Positions 28,779 through 31,181 of a stretch of DNA of 31,181 nt are shown here, piece by piece. Positions within the stretch are counted from its first letter, which is position 1. Every line of letters starts with the position of its first letter. Source of the DNA: JBBAAS01 sp041658125 (GTDB taxonomy: Bacteria; Patescibacteriota; Microgenomatia; UBA12405); NCBI GenBank assembly GCA_041658125.1, contig JBBAAS010000006.1:1-31181 (forward strand), read 5' to 3'. The translations under genes were made by a program, and so were the position numbers. A model generated the notes under the pieces. That model was not told where the DNA came from. It ran no database searches and was given only the letters and a program-made list of their open reading frames with translations.

Positions 28779-29003
28779 ATGATAAAAAAGCCTATTAAGA
28801 AGAAAAAAGATTGTATTTTCTGTAAGGAAAAGAAAGTACCGCAATGGCAGGATTACGAGAAATTGCGTGATTATCTATCACCGAGAGCGAGAATTTTGGG
28901 AAAAGATATTACCGGAATTTGTGTCAGGCATCAAAAAGATTTGGCGACAGCCATAAAACAAGCAAGACATTTGGGGTTGTTGCCCTTTGTGAATTTGATG
29001 TAA
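28779..29003 (+). CDS. rpsR: 30S ribosomal protein bS18, zinc-binding form
   Basis: Pairs with bS6 on 16S rRNA. The 74-aa product has the family core KLRDYLSPRARILGKDITGICVRHQKDLATAIKQARHLGLLPFV. The N-terminus contains CIFC, and a later Cys and His (ICVRH) would complete a zinc site, the ancestral C+ form. Start ATG 28779; no clear Shine-Dalgarno. A short AAGC-T-run follows the stop (29003-29015) and could be a weak terminator before the next promoter. Confidence 0.93.
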   Translation: MIKKPIKKKKDCIFCKEKKVPQWQDYEKLRDYLSPRARILGKDITGICVRHQKDLATAIKQARHLGLLPFVNLM

Positions 29004-29021
29004 AAGCTTTTTTTTGACTGG

Positions 29022-29027
29022 TATAAT
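29022..29027 (+). promoter_or_regulatory. -10 box of the 199-aa gene
   Basis: TGG-TATAAT, extended consensus, ends 7 nt before the ATG at 29035. An ATG at 29026 overlaps the box itself and is unlikely to be used. Confidence 0.65.
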
Positions 29028-29034
29028 GGAGGAT

Positions 29035-29631
29035 ATGGTAAAAGCTAAGTGGGCGGTGAATTTTCCGATGGGAGCGAAAGTACTGGTCGCAGAGGGTGAT
29101 AAGGTAACCGAAGGTGAAGTGGTAGTGGAAATAAAAGACCAATTAGTGATGGAAAAAAAGCTTGATTTGACTGATAAGGTAGTTAAGGAAGTTGACCAAG
29201 GTGATGTGGTTAAGAGTAAGAAATTAGTTAGTCCGGTGGTAGGGAAAGTGAGTAAAGTTGAAAAAGAGAGAATGGTAATTGAGTTTGGAGCCGAAGAATT
29301 TTTAGGCAAGGAGATATGCGGGGGGAAAACCTGGGGGCAATGTGATTTTAGAGTAAAAGAGAGTTTTGGTGACTTGAAGGCTTTGGATCAAGGAAAGGTG
29401 ATTTTGGTTTCAAGAGTAGATCAAATTATGATTTTAAAAGCAGAAACAATCGGAGTGAAAGGAATATTGGTGGTAGAAGATGGGCTTTCCGATGAAGAGA
29501 CAATAATGTCGGATCTGCCGATATTAATGTTTAGCGCAAAGGACTGGGAAAGATTGATTTTGCATGCTAAAAAGGGATCAACGAAAGTTTGGTTAAGTTC
29601 AGCAAAAAATAAGTTACTGGTGGTAACATGA
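29035..29631 (+). CDS. Hypothetical protein with a lipoyl/barrel-like N-terminus
   Basis: A 198-aa protein not recognised as a named family. Residues 1-85 look like paired beta strands of a biotin/lipoyl or hybrid-barrel fold (GAKVLVAEGDKVTEGEVVVEI, then GDVVKSKKLVSPVVGKVSKV), but the usual modified Lys motif is absent. Residues 110-198 are alpha/beta (GKVILVSRVDQIMILKAETIGVKGILVV). There is one CGGKTWGQC pair of Cys. It is followed by an S41 protease after 4 nt, and then an HtrA-type protease, so it may belong to an envelope stress or secretion group, a guess from neighbours. Confidence 0.6.
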   Translation: MVKAKWAVNFPMGAKVLVAEGDKVTEGEVVVEIKDQLVMEKKLDLTDKVVKEVDQGDVVKSKKLVSPVVGKVSKVEKERMVIEFGAEEFLGKEICGGKTWGQCDFRVKESFGDLKALDQGKVILVSRVDQIMILKAETIGVKGILVVEDGLSDEETIMSDLPILMFSAKDWERLILHAKKGSTKVWLSSAKNKLLVVT

Positions 29632-29635
29632 AAAG

Positions 29636-30862
29636 ATGAAAAAATGGAGAAATGTATTTTTAGTGTTGGCTTTCGGGGCGGTAGTATCGCTGGTTAGTTT
29701 TAGAGTCGGAGAGAACAATGTTTCAGTGTCGACAATAAACGGTAGTGAATGTAAGGCACCGTTTGATTTAGATTTAATGTGGAAAGTAAAGAATAGTTTG
29801 TCGAGTGTTTTTTTGGAGAAAGATAAGATTGATGATAAAAAAATGGGTTACGGTGCAATTGCGGGAATGGTAGCTAGCTTAGATGACCCTTACACGGTAT
29901 TTTTACCACCAAAAGAAAATAAATCACAAAACGAAGATTTACAGGGGCAGTTTGGTGGGGTGGGAATACAATTGGGATATAAGGATAAAACTTTGGTGGT
30001 AATGACACCTTTGGCAAAGACTCCGGCCGAGAAGGCAGGAGTGTTAGCGGGAGATTTGATTCTAAAGATTACTGATAAACAAAAAGGGATTGATCGGGAT
30101 ACGGTCGGAATCTCTTTGGATGAAGCGGTAGAATTGATCCGGGGTAAGGCGGGAACGGAAGTGACTTTAAAAATGTTTCGGGAAGGGAAGGCGGAAGCTT
30201 ATGACGTGACTTTAAAAAGAGAAGATATTGTGATTCCGAGTATGGAGTTAGAGTTTAAAGAAAAAGACGGGAAGAAATTTGCCTGGATTAAGCTTTACAA
30301 ATTTACTGAACAAATATATAAAGACTGGCCGGGAATAGTGGATAAAATAATTGCCGAGAAGGGAAATAATTTTGGCGGAATTATACTTGATTTGAGAAAT
30401 AATCCGGGTGGTTATCTACAAGCTTCGGTGCTCGTAGCGTCGGACTTTATTGATAAGGGAGTGATAGTGACTCAGGTCACGGCCAGTGGGAAAAATGAAG
30501 TTTATCAGGTTGATCAAAGCCGACGAAAATTATTAAGTGAAAAGTTGGTGGTTTTGATTAACGGCGGATCGGCGTCGGCGGCGGAAATTTTGGCCGGAGC
30601 GTTGAAAGATTATAAGCGGGCGAAATTGATAGGGGAAAAGAGTTTTGGCAAAGGAACAGTGCAACAACCGGAGGATTTTCCTGATGGTTCGGGATTACAT
30701 GTAACGGTGGCTAAGTGGTTATTGCCTTTGGGTAAGAATATTCACAAAGATGGGATAACGCCGGACGTTCTGGTAAAATATGAACCGCCCAAAGAGACGG
30801 ATGCCAAGGATAAACCAGATAATCAACTTGACAAAGCCGTAGAAACGCTGTTAAAAATATAA
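29636..30862 (+). CDS. S41 carboxyl-terminal processing protease
   Basis: CtpA/Prc family protease that trims or degrades exported proteins. The 408-aa protein has an N-terminal signal or anchor helix (about 5-23), a PDZ domain (about 100-185) with the carboxylate-binding FGGVGIQLGY, and the serine-lysine catalytic pair: Ser314 in GGSASAAEI and Lys339 in GEKSFGKGTVQ. The family blocks GGIILDLRNNPGGYL and HKDGITPDV are present. Length is typical. It is probably cotranscribed with the preceding gene (4-nt gap). Its stop codon TAA lies inside the -10 box of the HtrA-type gene. Confidence 0.93.
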   Translation: MKKWRNVFLVLAFGAVVSLVSFRVGENNVSVSTINGSECKAPFDLDLMWKVKNSLSSVFLEKDKIDDKKMGYGAIAGMVASLDDPYTVFLPPKENKSQNEDLQGQFGGVGIQLGYKDKTLVVMTPLAKTPAEKAGVLAGDLILKITDKQKGIDRDTVGISLDEAVELIRGKAGTEVTLKMFREGKAEAYDVTLKREDIVIPSMELEFKEKDGKKFAWIKLYKFTEQIYKDWPGIVDKIIAEKGNNFGGIILDLRNNPGGYLQASVLVASDFIDKGVIVTQVTASGKNEVYQVDQSRRKLLSEKLVVLINGGSASAAEILAGALKDYKRAKLIGEKSFGKGTVQQPEDFPDGSGLHVTVAKWLLPLGKNIHKDGITPDVLVKYEPPKETDAKDKPDNQLDKAVETLLKI

Positions 30863-30865
30863 AAT
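30860..30865 (+). promoter_or_regulatory. -10 box of the HtrA-type gene, overlapping a stop codon
   Basis: TAAAAT begins with the TAA stop of the S41 gene (30860-30862) and ends 6 nt before the ATG at 30872, the second such overlap in the window. Confidence 0.55.
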
Positions 30866-30871
30866 ATTTTT

Positions 30872-31181
30872 ATGGAAAAAAAAGGAATAAAAACTTTTTT
30901 ACTAGGTTTAACGGTGGGAGTGGTGATAATGGGATCACTGTTGGTTGGGGCATTTTTGGATAGAGTGTCGAGTTTTAAGTTTCTAGACAAATTGATACCG
31001 AGGAGAGAGGGAACAACAGTAGTGACTCAAAAACAGCAAGTGATTGAGGAGGAATCGGCGGTGACTTCGGTAGTAGAGGCGGCGACACCGAGTGTAGTAA
31101 CAGTGTCGATCAGTAAGACCAGCGTGGTTAATCAAAATCCATTTTTTGGTTTTGATCTTTTTGGTGAAATGTTTAATTTAC
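30872..31181 (+). CDS. HtrA/DegP-type serine protease, N-terminal part (cut by window end)
   Basis: Only the first 103 codons are present; the frame is open to the window end. An N-terminal membrane helix (about residues 7-28, FLLGLTVGVVIMGSLLVGAF) is followed by a charged linker and SAVTSVVEAATPSVVTVSISK, which is the characteristic opening of the trypsin-like domain of HtrA proteases (family S1C). The catalytic His, Asp and Ser would lie beyond the window. Neighbouring S41 protease suggests an envelope protein quality-control group. Confidence 0.8.
   Translation, partial: MEKKGIKTFLLGLTVGVVIMGSLLVGAFLDRVSSFKFLDKLIPRREGTTVVTQKQQVIEEESAVTSVVEAATPSVVTVSISKTSVVNQNPFFGFDLFGEMFNL

Noticed and set aside
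1..31181. TGA recoded as glycine (as in Gracilibacteria and SR1)
   Set aside because: mreB, the PBP2 gene, dprA and others end at TGA in the expected place with overlapping downstream starts.
1..31181. CRISPR arrays, rRNA genes and tRNA genes
   Set aside because: No regularly spaced direct repeats, no conserved rRNA blocks and no complete cloverleaf were found on either strand by eye.

Overview
The window looks like a chromosomal segment from a Candidate Phyla Radiation (Patescibacteria) bacterium, most likely a Microgenomates-type lineage. This is an inference from gene content, not a database match. The pointers are a small, tightly packed genome with overlapping genes, reduced versions of core proteins (136-aa DprA, 153-aa EF-Ts, 120-aa YbeY), a TraG/HerA-like ATPase, many dockerin/cohesin-type surface proteins, and very short 5' leaders. 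TGA clearly acts as a stop (mreB, PBP2, dprA), so the recoded Gracilibacteria/SR1 code does not apply. No rRNA, tRNA, CRISPR array or transposase gene was found.

Layout. 1-7.8 kb: peptide deformylase (def), a convergent O-antigen-ligase/TPR membrane protein, then mreB, a class B penicillin-binding protein, a mini-DprA and topoisomerase I. 7.8-10.6 kb (minus strand): two small Cys-containing proteins from their own sigma70-type promoter, and a 751-aa TraG/VirD4-like ATPase whose N-terminal part carries an in-frame palindromic repeat element. 10.7-12.3 kb: an unusual, poorly coding, strongly structured region (below). 12.3-16 kb: two small hypothetical genes, rpsB-tsf with a structured leader, frr, a second copy of the palindromic element, and rseP. 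16-22.6 kb: a cell-surface cluster with a GH39-like glycosidase, a 1043-aa Cys-rich secreted protein with a C-terminal dockerin, two cohesin-like proteins (one ending in LPQTG plus a membrane helix), and an FN3-like/dockerin protein. 22.6-31.2 kb: rpsU-yqeY-ybeY, dnaX, ybaB-recR-coiled-coil gene, cysS, rpsF-ssb-rpsR, a hypothetical gene with an S41 protease, and the start of an HtrA-type protease cut by the window end.

Two signals cross gene boundaries. First, about fifteen transcription units have a TANNNT -10 box ending only about 4-10 nt (most often 6) before the ATG, so most mRNAs are probably leaderless. Genes inside operons, rpsB, rpsU and the 10.8-12.2 kb units depart from this. Second, 10.8-12.3 kb holds two tandem units of about 0.65 kb each. 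Each has a promoter, a small hairpin (boxB position), an rrn-like boxA (TGTTCTTTAACA in unit 2, 11 of 12 bases of the E. coli rrn boxA), a long leader hairpin, an AAAGGAGAAAG motif, and a pair of overlapping small ORFs with Shine-Dalgarno sites; three of these four ORF products are Cys-rich. A long-range inverted repeat closes each unit, and the two closing stems differ between units while staying perfectly complementary within each unit. This is the best candidate here for an undescribed system: rRNA-operon-like, antiterminated, stem-enclosed transcripts that also encode tiny, mostly Cys-rich proteins.

All functional calls rest on motifs read by eye; no similarity search or folding program was run.
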